Part shown: in pieces, positions 1-9,586 of the stretch
Position numbering within the stretch: position 1 is the first letter of the stretch
How the letters are laid out: the number at the start of each line of letters is the position of its first letter
Assembly (NCBI RefSeq): GCF_036569345.1
Contig: NZ_DATCQT010000185.1
Span: forward strand, 1 to 64,000
Source: Clostridium_AD sp036569345
Lineage (GTDB): Bacteria > Bacillota > Clostridia > Clostridiales > Clostridiaceae
Length of the DNA stretch: 64,000 nucleotides
Direction of reading: 5' to 3'
Made by a program: the position numbers and the translations under genes
The notes under the pieces: model-generated
The model's database searches: none
Told to the model about the DNA's origin: nothing
Seen by the model: only the letters and a program-made list of their open reading frames with translations

Positions 1-46
1 TAATTAATATATATTAAGTAAGTAATTAATTGATGAGGTGTGTTAA

Positions 47-232
47 ATGGGCAATGACTTAAAAAAAATAATACATGAAGAAATTAACGAACCACTTATT
101 AAAATAGTTGATAATTCCAGTAAAAAACCTAAAAAGATTGATTCTAAGCTAGTTGTCCTTTTGATTATAGTTAGCTTTTTAGCTGTATTTTTACTTTACT
201 ATGCATACAAAATGCTAAATATTTATTTCTAA
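47..232 (+). CDS. small single-pass membrane protein, function unknown
   Basis: The 61-residue product has a charged N-terminal part (about residues 1-36, lysine-rich before the membrane) followed by one hydrophobic segment at about residues 37-55. It is probably a small inner membrane protein with its N-terminus in the cytoplasm. GAGGTG lies about 6 bases upstream of the ATG, so translation is plausible. I recognise no family. It is followed by about 220 bases without a gene, and its upstream context lies outside the window. Confidence 0.6.
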   Translation: MGNDLKKIIHEEINEPLIKIVDNSSKKPKKIDSKLVVLLIIVSFLAVFLLYYAYKMLNIYF

Positions 233-450
233 ATCATTTTATGTTTAAATCATAATTTTAACTGACGTCCCGAATAATTAATAACTTTAGATACGTTATT
301 GAAAATAATGGAATGCATACTATACTCATCTATTTCACAAAATATAGATATAAATTAATTAATATCTCCCAAACTTATTATAAATTAAAGGGAATTATGG
401 TTAAAATAATCTAAAATGCACAAGTCATAATAGCTGGGGGATTACAAGAT
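233..450. other. AT-rich intergenic stretch
   Basis: These roughly 220 bases separate the small membrane protein from the secreted glycosidase-like gene. I see no ORF, no strong hairpin and no convincing promoter. The only clear signal is the GGGGGA ribosome binding site just before the ATG at 451. Confidence 0.5.
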
Positions 451-3402
451 ATGAAAAAACTATTGAAAACTATATTTATTTTATTATTATTTTGTGTTTT
501 ATTACTATCTTCTCATAATTCATATGCCTCTCTACCAATGAATAATCAAATAGTTAGATCAGACAAAGTTTGGAATATCCAATTTAATAAAGAGCTTAAA
601 TTTGATAATGTGAAGAAATCTATAACCGTATTAGATAGTTCAGGATCAGAAGTAAATATAACCTTTGAGCTCGGTGACGATATGAAATCTATTTTAATTT
701 TTCCCCCAGTAAAAGGATATAATTTAAGAGAACAATATACTTTGAAAATAGATACAGATATCTATTCAAAAGACAATATGAAGTTGCAATCACCAATACA
801 GATGAATTTTAAAATTATTAATAACTTACTTATAGAAAACAATAAAAACATTAAAGTTATTTTTAATGATAATTGCAATAACTTAACTAAAAGTGGTTGG
901 ATCAAAGGTTCTGAATATACACAGAACTCATTTATATCAGATAACATTGAGAGTAAAAATTATTCCACTCCTATTCCATATGGGCAATATTTATTTTATA
1001 ACAATATTCTAAATTCAAGTGCAAAAATTAATAAATATATCCAAATAGGTGCTGGTCCTTTTAATATAGAATTCGATGCTAAAATAACGAATTTACAAAC
1101 TCCCTCGTCAAATCTTGGTTGGAGAGGCTTTGTAGTAGATGTCCTTGCTAATAATAAAAGATATTATTTTAGTTTTAATAGCAAAAATTCAGATAACAAA
1201 ATAAAAGTAAACTTATTGAATAATATTTCAGGAGCAAATTCTTTTCAAACGGTAGATGCAATTTTGCCAAACGATAACAATATTCATAGATGGTCCTTAA
1301 AAAATGATGGGAATAAAACTATCTCATTATTATTAGATGGAAAAGTTATAGGAAGGTTTATTAATCCCCAATTACCAGCTGCGAGTCTTACTGATAGGGT
1401 TACCCTCTATAGTGATATGAATAATGCACTTACTGGTTTTAATAAAGTATATATTGAAAATTTCTCCATAGTTAAATCCTTATCAATAAAAAACTATACT
1501 CAAGTGGTTTATGAAAAGAACCAAACTATAAAAACTTCTATAACTATGGCATATGACGATAAAAAAATTATAAAAGATAAGCAATATTATATTAAATCAT
1601 ACTTATACAAAAACGATAAAATTATAGCACAATCTGACCCTGTACTGGTAGATAATATAAATATATCTTTAACTCTAAATAATATAACTCAATCAGGAGA
1701 AATGAAACTTATATTGAAGCTTGTTACTGGTATTACTCAAATTGAAGAAACATCAAAAATTATACATATTAACATTTCAGTTGCTAATTTAGAGCCAGGT
1801 CAGGCTATAACCTCTCACTCAGGAAACATATACTTATATACCCAAATGGGTAAGATGTTAGCAGAGGGCAAAAGTGATGCAGAGCACAGCGGGTGGGAAT
1901 TAGGATCATACACTGATAATGAAAACAAAAAAAATGGAACGATAATAGAAAATGGAGAAAATGCACTTAAAATCAAAATGCCTGTAACTTTAAATGGTTG
2001 GTTTAGAATTTATGTAGGTTATGTTACTGGTACAGAAAGTTTTAAAATAGGTGTTACGAATGGTACTTCGCCTCTCCAAATAAATGGAGACATTTCTCTT
2101 GAATCTAAAGATTTATATGGTGATCAATGGATTAATGAAAAATCTACAATAATATCAAATTTTGATAATAATTCAATTGTGCTTTCCACAAACTCCTACC
2201 AAAGAGCGCGGATTGCTTATATTAAATTAATAGGTTTAACAGATGAACAGATTTCCTTATATAAAAAACAAAAGGAGAATAAAAATACAGTTATTTATGA
2301 TTTTGATGGATATTCTGATTTCTTCTCTGGGAAATACCCTACTGTTGATATGCTTAAAAGTGAAACTGTAGATAAACTTGCTAATAAAAATGTTGGAGAA
2401 ATAAATTGGTGTTTAGGAACTACAGGTATGTTACATTATAATAGTAAATATGCTGGCAAAGCATTTGTTGGTGTTGAAGAATTTGATGAACAACTAAGAG
2501 ATGGAGATAAGTTAGCAAAATATCAAATATTAAATATCCTAAGTTCTGGAAAGTCCCCTTTAGAAATTGTGGCTCATAGAGGATTTGAAAAAGGAGTGAA
2601 GGTAAATGCTTCACTTAGAATGGATGCATTTTACAATCCAACTATTTACGGTGCTTTCAATGGGGCTATGTATAATGAATATAATCAATTCACTCAAGTT
2701 GGGAATTTTCCACTAAGCTATTACTACCCAGAAGTTAGAACTTATATAAAAAACGTACTTTTAGAAGCAGCTTCTTTTGATAATGTAGAAGGTTTAACAT
2801 TAGATTTTTGCAGGTACCCAACAGTTTTTGGAAGTGAAACCCCTTCTGGCGAAAAAGTACTCATTATGAATGAATTTTTAAGAAGTCTACGAAAAGAACT
2901 ACCTAAAAACAAAAGCATTACCATAAGAATACCCTATAATGATCCTATAAAATATGGCTTCGATATTGAAACTTGGATTAAAGAGGATTTAGTTGATACA
3001 TTGGTACCATCAAGCATAGGCTTTGAAGAGTTCTTTAATATTAAACCTTATGTAGACATGGTTAAAAATACAAATGTAAAGTTATATATTGGTATTGCTG
3101 CTGATGTTAGTGGTCATGATATAACAAAGGAAGAAGAACAATTGGTAAAGAAAGGATTATATGTACACAATAAGGTATATTTAAATATTCAGCAATATTT
3201 ACTACGGGCTTATGACATATATGAAGGTGGAGCTGATGGAATATTTTTATTTAACTCTAGCGCCGAACTTTATATTGACAATATCGCACCACTTGAATCA
3301 TCGTTCTTGGGTGACAAAGTCCTAATTGAAAAATGGCATGAATTTGATTATATATCAGGTTTTGTAATAAACAAAATTAATGTCTTAAAGCCCCCCTTTT
3401 AA
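451..3402 (+). CDS. large secreted protein with Ig-like and glycosidase-10-like domains
   Basis: This 983-residue protein begins with a Sec signal peptide (KKLLK, then a long hydrophobic stretch, cleavage probably near residue 27). Residues about 30-125 resemble a bacterial Ig-like (SbsA/Big_5) domain. The middle looks like beta-rich, carbohydrate-binding or LamG-like modules. Residues about 640-970 resemble the COG1649/GHL10 family of TIM-barrel glycoside-hydrolase-like proteins, with VNASLRMDAFY and GLTLDFCRYP typical of conserved barrel strands. It probably acts outside the cell on a polysaccharide. A GGGGGA ribosome binding site precedes the ATG. The substrate is unknown; the C-terminal assignment is from family memory. 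Confidence 0.7.
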   Translation: MKKLLKTIFILLLFCVLLLSSHNSYASLPMNNQIVRSDKVWNIQFNKELKFDNVKKSITVLDSSGSEVNITFELGDDMKSILIFPPVKGYNLREQYTLKIDTDIYSKDNMKLQSPIQMNFKIINNLLIENNKNIKVIFNDNCNNLTKSGWIKGSEYTQNSFISDNIESKNYSTPIPYGQYLFYNNILNSSAKINKYIQIGAGPFNIEFDAKITNLQTPSSNLGWRGFVVDVLANNKRYYFSFNSKNSDNKIKVNLLNNISGANSFQTVDAILPNDNNIHRWSLKNDGNKTISLLLDGKVIGRFINPQLPAASLTDRVTLYSDMNNALTGFNKVYIENFSIVKSLSIKNYTQVVYEKNQTIKTSITMAYDDKKIIKDKQYYIKSYLYKNDKIIAQSDPVLVDNINISLTLNNITQSGEMKLILKLVTGITQIEETSKIIHINISVANLEPGQAITSHSGNIYLYTQMGKMLAEGKSDAEHSGWELGSYTDNENKKNGTIIENGENALKIKMPVTLNGWFRIYVGYVTGTESFKIGVTNGTSPLQINGDISLESKDLYGDQWINEKSTIISNFDNNSIVLSTNSYQRARIAYIKLIGLTDEQISLYKKQKENKNTVIYDFDGYSDFFSGKYPTVDMLKSETVDKLANKNVGEINWCLGTTGMLHYNSKYAGKAFVGVEEFDEQLRDGDKLAKYQILNILSSGKSPLEIVAHRGFEKGVKVNASLRMDAFYNPTIYGAFNGAMYNEYNQFTQVGNFPLSYYYPEVRTYIKNVLLEAASFDNVEGLTLDFCRYPTVFGSETPSGEKVLIMNEFLRSLRKELPKNKSITIRIPYNDPIKYGFDIETWIKEDLVDTLVPSSIGFEEFFNIKPYVDMVKNTNVKLYIGIAADVSGHDITKEEEQLVKKGLYVHNKVYLNIQQYLLRAYDIYEGGADGIFLFNSSAELYIDNIAPLESSFLGDKVLIEKWHEFDYISGFVINKINVLKPPF

Positions 3403-3505
3403 TGATGATAACACTACACTAAAATCAGAACTTAAATATATTTCGGTAGTTTTTACTTTAAAAATAAATAGGTTTTAATAACATTATTTTACTACTTAAA
3501 AAGTG

Positions 3506-3534
3506 GTGTCAAAGGTAAATCAATGTGATATAAT
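3506..3534 (+). promoter_or_regulatory. possible SigA promoter of the acyltransferase gene
   Basis: TATAAT at 3529-3534 is a perfect -10 box with an upstream TG (extended -10). The -35 candidate GTGTCA at 3506-3511 lies 17 bases upstream and is weak. The acyltransferase start is about 45 bases further downstream. Confidence 0.45.
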
Positions 3535-3578
3535 AAATTATAAGACGACATAAAATTGATTTAAGGGGTTGACAGTTC

Positions 3579-4733
3579 TTGGACAAAACACGATATACAC
3601 TTTCTCAAGGTAATTCAATGCTGATAAATATACTCAGGTTATTTGCAGCGGAAATGGTGCTTTTCGGGCATAGCATCAGATATTTAGACTTGTTTCCTAG
3701 GTTGAATCCACCATATATGGGAGCTATTGAAAATTTTAGTGTTATTATATTATTCGTTATATCAGGCTTCTTAATCTTTTATTCCCTTGATAAAAAAAAG
3801 GACATGACTTTTAATTCTTTCTTTTTGAATAGATTTTCCAGAATATATTCTGCCTTAATACCATGCCTTATATTAATTGCACTATTAGATTTTATAAATT
3901 TGAAATACTTCAATTATCAATTGAAATATCATAATGCGTTTAATTTTAAAACATTACTTGGTAATATTTTTATGTTACAGGATTTGCCAATAAAAACTAT
4001 AAATGGAGTTACTTCAAAAATATTTAATTTTAATTTATTGAATTTTAATAGCTTAACGAGTTTTGGTTCTGCTAGACCTCTTTGGACAGTTGCTATTGAG
4101 TGGTATATTTATTTATTTTATGGATATTTCTATATAATTATGATTAAAAAAAAGAAATTGAATATTTCTAATTGGGTTATATTTTTCTTAGTGAGTATTG
4201 TTCCTCTTTCCAATGTCATAACCGGTAGGGGAAATGGATTACTTTTGTATTGGTTAGCTGGTGGTACTGTTTTTTACTTAATTAAGAATATAAGTGGAAA
4301 ATTCAACGTGCAGGTATTAATATTTTTAGGCTTACTAAGCTTCTGCTTTGCTTTTTTAGATACTTTACCTATTGCAGATTATTATGATACTAAATTTGTG
4401 CTTTTATTCTCTTTATCATTTTTTTTGTTCTTAGTAGCTTTTAAAGATAATGAAAGTAAGTTAGTGATTAAAGCAAATAATATATTAAAAAAGTTTACTA
4501 AATACTCATATACCTTATATTTAATACATTATTCGTTAATTGATTTATTGGTTCAAATCTTAAAATCAGAGAATAAGTATGTTGTTTTAGTGATTTGTAT
4601 TATAACATCAAATGTTGTCGCTTTAATAATGTATGGATTTGGAGAAAAGTATAGTGGAATAATTAATATAAAATTGAATAAAATATTTTTGAATGTTAAA
4701 CCTAATAAAAGTGACACTTTTTTAATGAAGTAG
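3579..4733 (+). CDS. acyltransferase family 3 membrane protein
   Basis: The 384-residue polytopic protein has about ten membrane segments and the family-3 acyltransferase signature, with Arg and His about 11 residues apart in RLFAAEMVLFGHS near residue 20-32. Such OafA/YrhL-type enzymes move acetyl or other acyl groups onto extracytoplasmic sugars or cell wall polymers. The start is TTG at 3579, chosen because AAGGGG lies about 10 bases upstream and no better ATG precedes the family core. It stands alone and ends at a bidirectional terminator. The acceptor is unknown, but glycan genes lie nearby. Confidence 0.82.
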   Translation: MDKTRYTLSQGNSMLINILRLFAAEMVLFGHSIRYLDLFPRLNPPYMGAIENFSVIILFVISGFLIFYSLDKKKDMTFNSFFLNRFSRIYSALIPCLILIALLDFINLKYFNYQLKYHNAFNFKTLLGNIFMLQDLPIKTINGVTSKIFNFNLLNFNSLTSFGSARPLWTVAIEWYIYLFYGYFYIIMIKKKKLNISNWVIFFLVSIVPLSNVITGRGNGLLLYWLAGGTVFYLIKNISGKFNVQVLIFLGLLSFCFAFLDTLPIADYYDTKFVLLFSLSFFLFLVAFKDNESKLVIKANNILKKFTKYSYTLYLIHYSLIDLLVQILKSENKYVVLVICIITSNVVALIMYGFGEKYSGIINIKLNKIFLNVKPNKSDTFLMK

Positions 4734-4796
4734 TTTTTTAACTCTAAAATGTTAATTACCTATTATTAACATTAACCCAATTATATAAGAACAAAT

Positions 4797-4846
4797 AAAA
4801 AACTCCATGAAGTAAGTTCAAACAACTTATTTCTTGGAGTTTTTTA
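4797..4846. terminator. bidirectional terminator between convergent genes
   Basis: A-run, CTCCA, an interrupted stem and TGGAG followed by a T-run form a hairpin readable from both strands. It sits between the acyltransferase (plus) and the CmpB-type protein (minus). Confidence 0.8.
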
Positions 4847-4868
4847 ATTTTCACCGTCTAGTATAACC

Positions 4869-5297
4869 TCATTTAAAATTGTCATTAAAGCTGATACCAT
4901 TCTCAATGCGTTCTATAAAATCATGTATATGCTCAAATAAAATCCCATATGCCATCCATACAGGTACATAACTTAGTGTAATTATTCCATAAATTGATAA
5001 TGTTGTATTTGCATAGTTCCATGGGCACTCGCCTAAAATCAACCTAAGAAATAGTCCACTAATTAGTTCTACTGTAAATATAAGGACCATATATATTCCC
5101 CCCCGAGCCAAAAGGGGAAGATGTCTAATCCTATTATGAACAGGTTCAAGAAATACTGCAAGACCATATATAGGAAACATCCAGATGCAAGTAGTTCCCC
5201 TGAGTAAGACATCTCCCTTTAGCATAGCTCCAAAACCATTCCAAAAAACCTCAGCCAATAGTCCTATAAATCCGTATATAACAAATTTTTTCCACAT
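4869..5297 (-). CDS. putative ABC_trans_CmpB-type integral membrane protein
   Basis: The 142-residue protein has about four hydrophobic segments and motifs such as the N-terminal FxxYGFIGLLAEVFWNG block and the FPIYGL block, typical of the PF06541 (ABC_trans_CmpB) membrane family. Despite the Pfam name, transport has not been clearly shown for the family. The ATG at 5297 begins the conserved block. It is transcribed toward the terminator at 4797-4846 and is separated from the glycan cluster by about 150 bases, so it may be independent. Confidence 0.65.
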   Translation of the reverse strand: MWKKFVIYGFIGLLAEVFWNGFGAMLKGDVLLRGTTCIWMFPIYGLAVFLEPVHNRIRHLPLLARGGIYMVLIFTVELISGLFLRLILGECPWNYANTTLSIYGIITLSYVPVWMAYGILFEHIHDFIERIENGISFNDNFK

Positions 5298-5450
5298 GAG
5301 AATATTGTGTCTATTCTATTGCAAAATATACAACTAATTTTTTCAGATTTATATTATGCTATTGTTGGCGATTCTATGATACATTACTTATTGTAATTGT
5401 TCACTATATTTTGTATGGTTGTATCTAATAATGTCATAAATGCATTGTAT

Positions 5451-6437
5451 TTATGTTTCAATATCTGCGGCCACTTCATCTAAATAGTTATCTTCTTGTT
5501 TTTCATCAAAATTAATTCTCATTTCTTCAATCACTAATGGTCTATTCATAACTCTAGTATTTATATTCATAATATATTCTCCAACTAAACCAATAAAGAA
5601 AAGTTGCATTGATCCAAAGAAAAATACACCTATAATTATTGGTGCCATCCCAATAGGAAAATGATTCCAATATATTAATTTTAATATTAGATATACTAAA
5701 GCAACTATTATACTTAATCCAGATAATGCAAATCCTATAAAAGTTGCAATCCTAAGACCCATCTTAGTATACGATGTAAAACTAAGCATAGCAGCATCGT
5801 ATAATATATATAAATTGTTACTTGTTTTACCAGCTCTTCGTTTTGCTTGTTCATATGGAATATCTTTTCTTTCAAAACCTAATTCAGCAACAATCCCTCT
5901 TAAAAATGGTGAAGGATCCCCTAAATTTCTAAGGATATCAACAAAGCTTTTATCATATAATCCAAACCCTGTGAAATGTTCTATTTGTTCCACATTAGAC
6001 ATTTTTTTTATAGCTTTGTAATAACACGATCTTAGAAAATACATCAATTTATTTTCTTTACTTGTAGTCTTTATACCACAAACTATTTTATATCCATTTT
6101 TCCATTCTTTAATAAATTTAGGAATCATACTAATGGGATCTTGAAAATCAGCACACATAAGAATCGTACAATTACCTGTTGTTTGACATAATCCATAATA
6201 AGGTGAATTAAACTGCCCAAAATTTTTTGCATTAAATATAGCCTTTATATTATTATTTTTTCTACATAAATCCACTAATAATAATCTCGTGTTATCATTA
6301 GAATAATTATCTATAAATATAATTTCATAATCATAGATTACTAATTCATTTTTAAACAATTTAACAATTTCTTGACTTAAAGGAATTACATTTTCTTCCT
6401 CATTATAAGTAGGAATTAAAATACTTATCTTTTTCAT
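5451..6437 (-). CDS. membrane-anchored family 2 glycosyltransferase (GtrB/DPM1-like)
   Basis: The 328-residue protein starts with a GT-A domain: ILIPTYNEEENV at residues 5-16 and a DxD-type region near CADFQDP. Two hydrophobic segments at about residues 230-290 end with the GxxGEYI block typical of polyisoprenyl-phosphate glycosyltransferases. Such enzymes load a sugar from a nucleotide donor onto undecaprenyl phosphate on the inner membrane face. It is the last gene of a minus-strand cluster making CDP-deoxysugars, and the cluster also has a GtrA protein. I infer that its donor is the CDP-sugar made here; other donors cannot be excluded. Confidence 0.82.
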   Translation of the reverse strand: MKKISILIPTYNEEENVIPLSQEIVKLFKNELVIYDYEIIFIDNYSNDNTRLLLVDLCRKNNNIKAIFNAKNFGQFNSPYYGLCQTTGNCTILMCADFQDPISMIPKFIKEWKNGYKIVCGIKTTSKENKLMYFLRSCYYKAIKKMSNVEQIEHFTGFGLYDKSFVDILRNLGDPSPFLRGIVAELGFERKDIPYEQAKRRAGKTSNNLYILYDAAMLSFTSYTKMGLRIATFIGFALSGLSIIVALVYLILKLIYWNHFPIGMAPIIIGVFFFGSMQLFFIGLVGEYIMNINTRVMNRPLVIEEMRINFDEKQEDNYLDEVAADIET

Positions 6438-6450
6438 TAAACTAACATCC

Positions 6451-7362
6451 TTAATTAATAAATTTTAAAATTTTCTTTATTCCCTCATCAAATTTCACGC
6501 TACAAGACCAAACTAAATTTTTCTTTAATTTATCTATAATCGGTTCAAAGCTTATGACACCTTCTTTATTATATGGTATTGCCCCAAATTGTAATTCACT
6601 TGTTGATTTACAAATATCTTTCATATCTATTACAAAATCTTTAAGTTGTCTACTTGTTCCACTTGCAATATTATATAACCCATCATTGCAAGATGTATTT
6701 GCAAGTAAATACATGGTTTTAGCTACATCTTCTACATAGATAAAATCCCAGCTTTGTACACATTGAGTTAAGGGTATACTCTCATTCCTTTTCATCTTAT
6801 TTAGCGCTGACATAACTAGTGTTCCTTGATAGTCATAAACACCATATACACTAAATATTCTTGTCCATATAAATTTCATGTTATTTTCTCTAGCCATTAT
6901 TTTTAGTGTTTCATATGCCCTTAACTTAGCCTTACCATATTCAGTAGTAGGTCTAGACTCATAGAGTTCATCAATTTTACCGACGCATTTTCCATATTCC
7001 GCCTGAGAACCAGCTCCTATAAATATGTTGCATCCTAATTCTTTTGCAACCTCCATAGCCTTTATTGCGTATTGGTAATTTTTATTCTGCAGTATAACAT
7101 CATCACGGTAGGGAATTCTTGCTCCCTCCCATGCCAAATGATAAAATATATCTACTTTTTTATTTGTCATTACACCTATTATATCTTCGATTTTTTCCAT
7201 ACCTGTTTCAATAATTGTAAGATGATTACTTTCTGGTAGTCTATTAATTTTTTTTGAATTAGGTCTTACTACTGCTATTACATTACAATTATTTTTCAAA
7301 TATTCCTTAATGATATGCACTCCTATAAAGCTAGTAGCACCAGTTATTACTACGTTTTTCAT
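6451..7362 (-). CDS. NAD(P)-dependent epimerase/dehydratase family sugar reductase
   Basis: This 303-residue extended SDR has an N-terminal dinucleotide-binding loop VTGATSFIG (residues 5-13) and a Tyr-x3-Lys catalytic pair in TEYGKAK near residue 140. Lengths and motifs fit nucleotide-sugar epimerases or 4-ketoreductases. It lies between the thiamine-diphosphate enzyme and the GT2 with short gaps, so it is probably cotranscribed. In the yersiniose A pathway of Yersinia pseudotuberculosis, YerF, an SDR, reduces the product of YerE. The same role is inferred here; 4-keto reduction without branching (as in abequose or tyvelose routes) is the alternative. Confidence 0.75.
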   Translation of the reverse strand: MKNVVITGATSFIGVHIIKEYLKNNCNVIAVVRPNSKKINRLPESNHLTIIETGMEKIEDIIGVMTNKKVDIFYHLAWEGARIPYRDDVILQNKNYQYAIKAMEVAKELGCNIFIGAGSQAEYGKCVGKIDELYESRPTTEYGKAKLRAYETLKIMARENNMKFIWTRIFSVYGVYDYQGTLVMSALNKMKRNESIPLTQCVQSWDFIYVEDVAKTMYLLANTSCNDGLYNIASGTSRQLKDFVIDMKDICKSTSELQFGAIPYNKEGVISFEPIIDKLKKNLVWSCSVKFDEGIKKILKFIN

Positions 7363-7416
7363 AATTATGCCTCTTTCTATTTTACTAAATTATAAACTAG
7401 TATTATTACTTCTACT

Positions 7417-9147
7417 TTAAACATTACAAATCTCCATTAATTTATTAAATAAACTTCTCTCTAAAAGTGGATCTTGATCATTAATCGGTCTACCCATAGC
7501 AAGCTTAGGATACAAATAAGTAGTATCAGTTAAGCTTATTTCTATAAAACAAGGTTTATTATCCAATAACATATCTTTGCATCTCGAAATTTCCTCTACA
7601 GAATTTATATTTGTGTATCGCAGGCCATACGCAATTGCAATTTTCTCAAAATCAGGAGTTGTATAACCAAATTCTTTTTTAGTTTGTACAAAATTAGATT
7701 CAAAGTACATTTCCTGAAAATGACGAATCATACCTAGTGATTTATTATTAAGCAAAACAATCTTAACAGGAATATCTTCTCTAACTATAAACTGAAGTTC
7801 TTGGATATTCATCTGTAATCCACCATCTCCATTAAAACTAATCACATTTTCACGGCTACCATAATATGCACCAATAGCAGCTGGCAATGAATACCCCATT
7901 GCACCATGTCCTCCAGAAAAAAGCATTTTTTGCTTACTCTTCATAACAAAAGATTGTGCCACCCATATTTGATTTTGACCAACATCTGTTGTTATAATAA
8001 AATTATTTGGCACATTATATGAAAATTCTTTTATAATATCAGTTTCATATTGTGAATCAATTTCCTTAAGTTCTTCTCGTATCTTTTTACATGAATTTAT
8101 CCACTTCTCGTATTTATATTTTACGTCGAACTTTTCTGTATTCAATATTGATATTATTTTTTTTAAGTCTGCAACAATAGATATCTCGTCATCTTTAATT
8201 TTATTAGTAAGTTCTCCACTGTCGATATCTATTCTTAGAATTTTTGCATTTTCTGCGAATATTTTCAGATTACTTCCTGTTTGCCTACAATCAATTCTAG
8301 AACCAATACTAATAATTAAATCACTATTAGATATTACAAAATTTGCACATCTATTCCCATAAGCACCCACGAATCCGAAATTGTTATCATCGCCATCTGG
8401 CATTACATCTCTTCCGATCATACTTGTAACAACAGGAATTCCAGCCAAATCAACAAAATTTCTAAACTCATCAACTAAATTTGCACTGTTGATTCCATTC
8501 CCTGCTAGAATAACAGGTCGTTTAGATTTAAGTAGCATATCTAAAATAATATCTTTAATTTTTTTATAATATAAATTTGATTTTTCATCCTCTTCTGGTT
8601 CATATCCTTTTAATTTTTCCGGAATAATATTTGCTCTTTGAATATTCATAGGAATATCAATAAGTACAGGACCTGGTCTTCCATTACAACTTATAAAAAA
8701 AGCTTTTTCAAGTTCAGACCTTATGTTATTTTCATCATCAATCTTCACTGCATATTTTGTAACTGATTTTACAATGCTTACAATATCAGTTTCTTGAAAT
8801 CCCTTTTGCCTAACAAGTAAGTCTCCCTTTGATTCGTAGGTATTAACCTGACCAGTAATAAATATACAAGGAATAGAATCAAAATAGGCATTTGCAATCC
8901 CTGTAATAAGATTTGTAGCACCTGGTCCACTTGTAGCGTATGCAACTCCAGGTTTCTTTGATGTTTGAGCATATCCACAAGCACAGAATGCAGACCCTTG
9001 TTCATGATAATTCACATGTGCCGAAATGGACTCCTTGTATTTATCAAAAGAATCCATAAGGTGTGTAACCATGCCACCAGGATAACCAAATACATCCGTT
9101 ATTTCTTTTTCAATTAAAAAAGTTACAATATAATCACTTAATTTCAT
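7417..9147 (-). CDS. thiamine-diphosphate enzyme, acetohydroxyacid-synthase-like (YerE-like candidate)
   Basis: The 576-residue protein has the three-domain layout of acetolactate synthase large subunits. The catalytic Glu lies in VNYHEQGSAF (near residue 48), a central domain at about 200-330 could hold FAD, and a C-terminal ThDP motif runs from GDGGLQMN to LLNNKS. Housekeeping ilvB would normally sit with ilvN or other branched-chain amino acid genes. Here the neighbours are rfbFGH, gtrA and an SDR. This matches YerE, a flavin-containing ThDP enzyme that transfers a two-carbon unit from pyruvate to CDP-4-keto-3,6-dideoxyglucose. The sugar role is an inference from context. Confidence 0.72.
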   Translation of the reverse strand: MKLSDYIVTFLIEKEITDVFGYPGGMVTHLMDSFDKYKESISAHVNYHEQGSAFCACGYAQTSKKPGVAYATSGPGATNLITGIANAYFDSIPCIFITGQVNTYESKGDLLVRQKGFQETDIVSIVKSVTKYAVKIDDENNIRSELEKAFFISCNGRPGPVLIDIPMNIQRANIIPEKLKGYEPEEDEKSNLYYKKIKDIILDMLLKSKRPVILAGNGINSANLVDEFRNFVDLAGIPVVTSMIGRDVMPDGDDNNFGFVGAYGNRCANFVISNSDLIISIGSRIDCRQTGSNLKIFAENAKILRIDIDSGELTNKIKDDEISIVADLKKIISILNTEKFDVKYKYEKWINSCKKIREELKEIDSQYETDIIKEFSYNVPNNFIITTDVGQNQIWVAQSFVMKSKQKMLFSGGHGAMGYSLPAAIGAYYGSRENVISFNGDGGLQMNIQELQFIVREDIPVKIVLLNNKSLGMIRHFQEMYFESNFVQTKKEFGYTTPDFEKIAIAYGLRYTNINSVEEISRCKDMLLDNKPCFIEISLTDTTYLYPKLAMGRPINDQDPLLERSLFNKLMEICNV

Positions 9148-9166
9148 ATTACAATTCCTCCTATAC

Positions 9167-9586
9167 TTACTTAAATGCCCAGAATTTATTTAATAAAAAA
9201 TTAAGGGGTATAGTAATAATTAAATTTAATGCTGGTGCAATTATTTTAGAAATATTTAAATAATCAACCATAGCTATTAGTAAAATTGTGCTCAATACAA
9301 ATGTTGCACCGTATGACACAAAAGTTTTTATCATAGGTTTTAGATTGTTTTCATTACTCTTTTTAAATACAAATTTACTGTTCCAATAGTAAGCATTTAA
9401 CACACTTATAAAGAAACCAACCGTATTTGCCACAATATAATTTATTCCAAAATAAATTAATATATAATAGGTAGCAAGTGAAATAAGAGTGTTAGAAAGC
9501 CCAACTATTCCAAATTTAATAAATTGCGCTGCTAGTTTCAATAATTCTTTTTTATTAACATTTAGCTTAGTAGAAAAATTCATCAT
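9167..9586 (-). CDS. GtrA family membrane protein
   Basis: The 139-residue protein has four hydrophobic segments and the pattern FGIVGLSNTLISLATYYIL typical of PF04138 (GtrA). GtrA-type proteins are thought to move undecaprenyl-phosphate-linked sugars across the membrane. Its start overlaps the stop of rfbH by 4 bases, so it is translationally coupled. Together with the GT2 at 5451-6437 and the polytopic protein at 12848-14224 it could complete a three-part glycan decoration machine. Confidence 0.82.
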   Translation of the reverse strand: MMNFSTKLNVNKKELLKLAAQFIKFGIVGLSNTLISLATYYILIYFGINYIVANTVGFFISVLNAYYWNSKFVFKKSNENNLKPMIKTFVSYGATFVLSTILLIAMVDYLNISKIIAPALNLIITIPLNFLLNKFWAFK

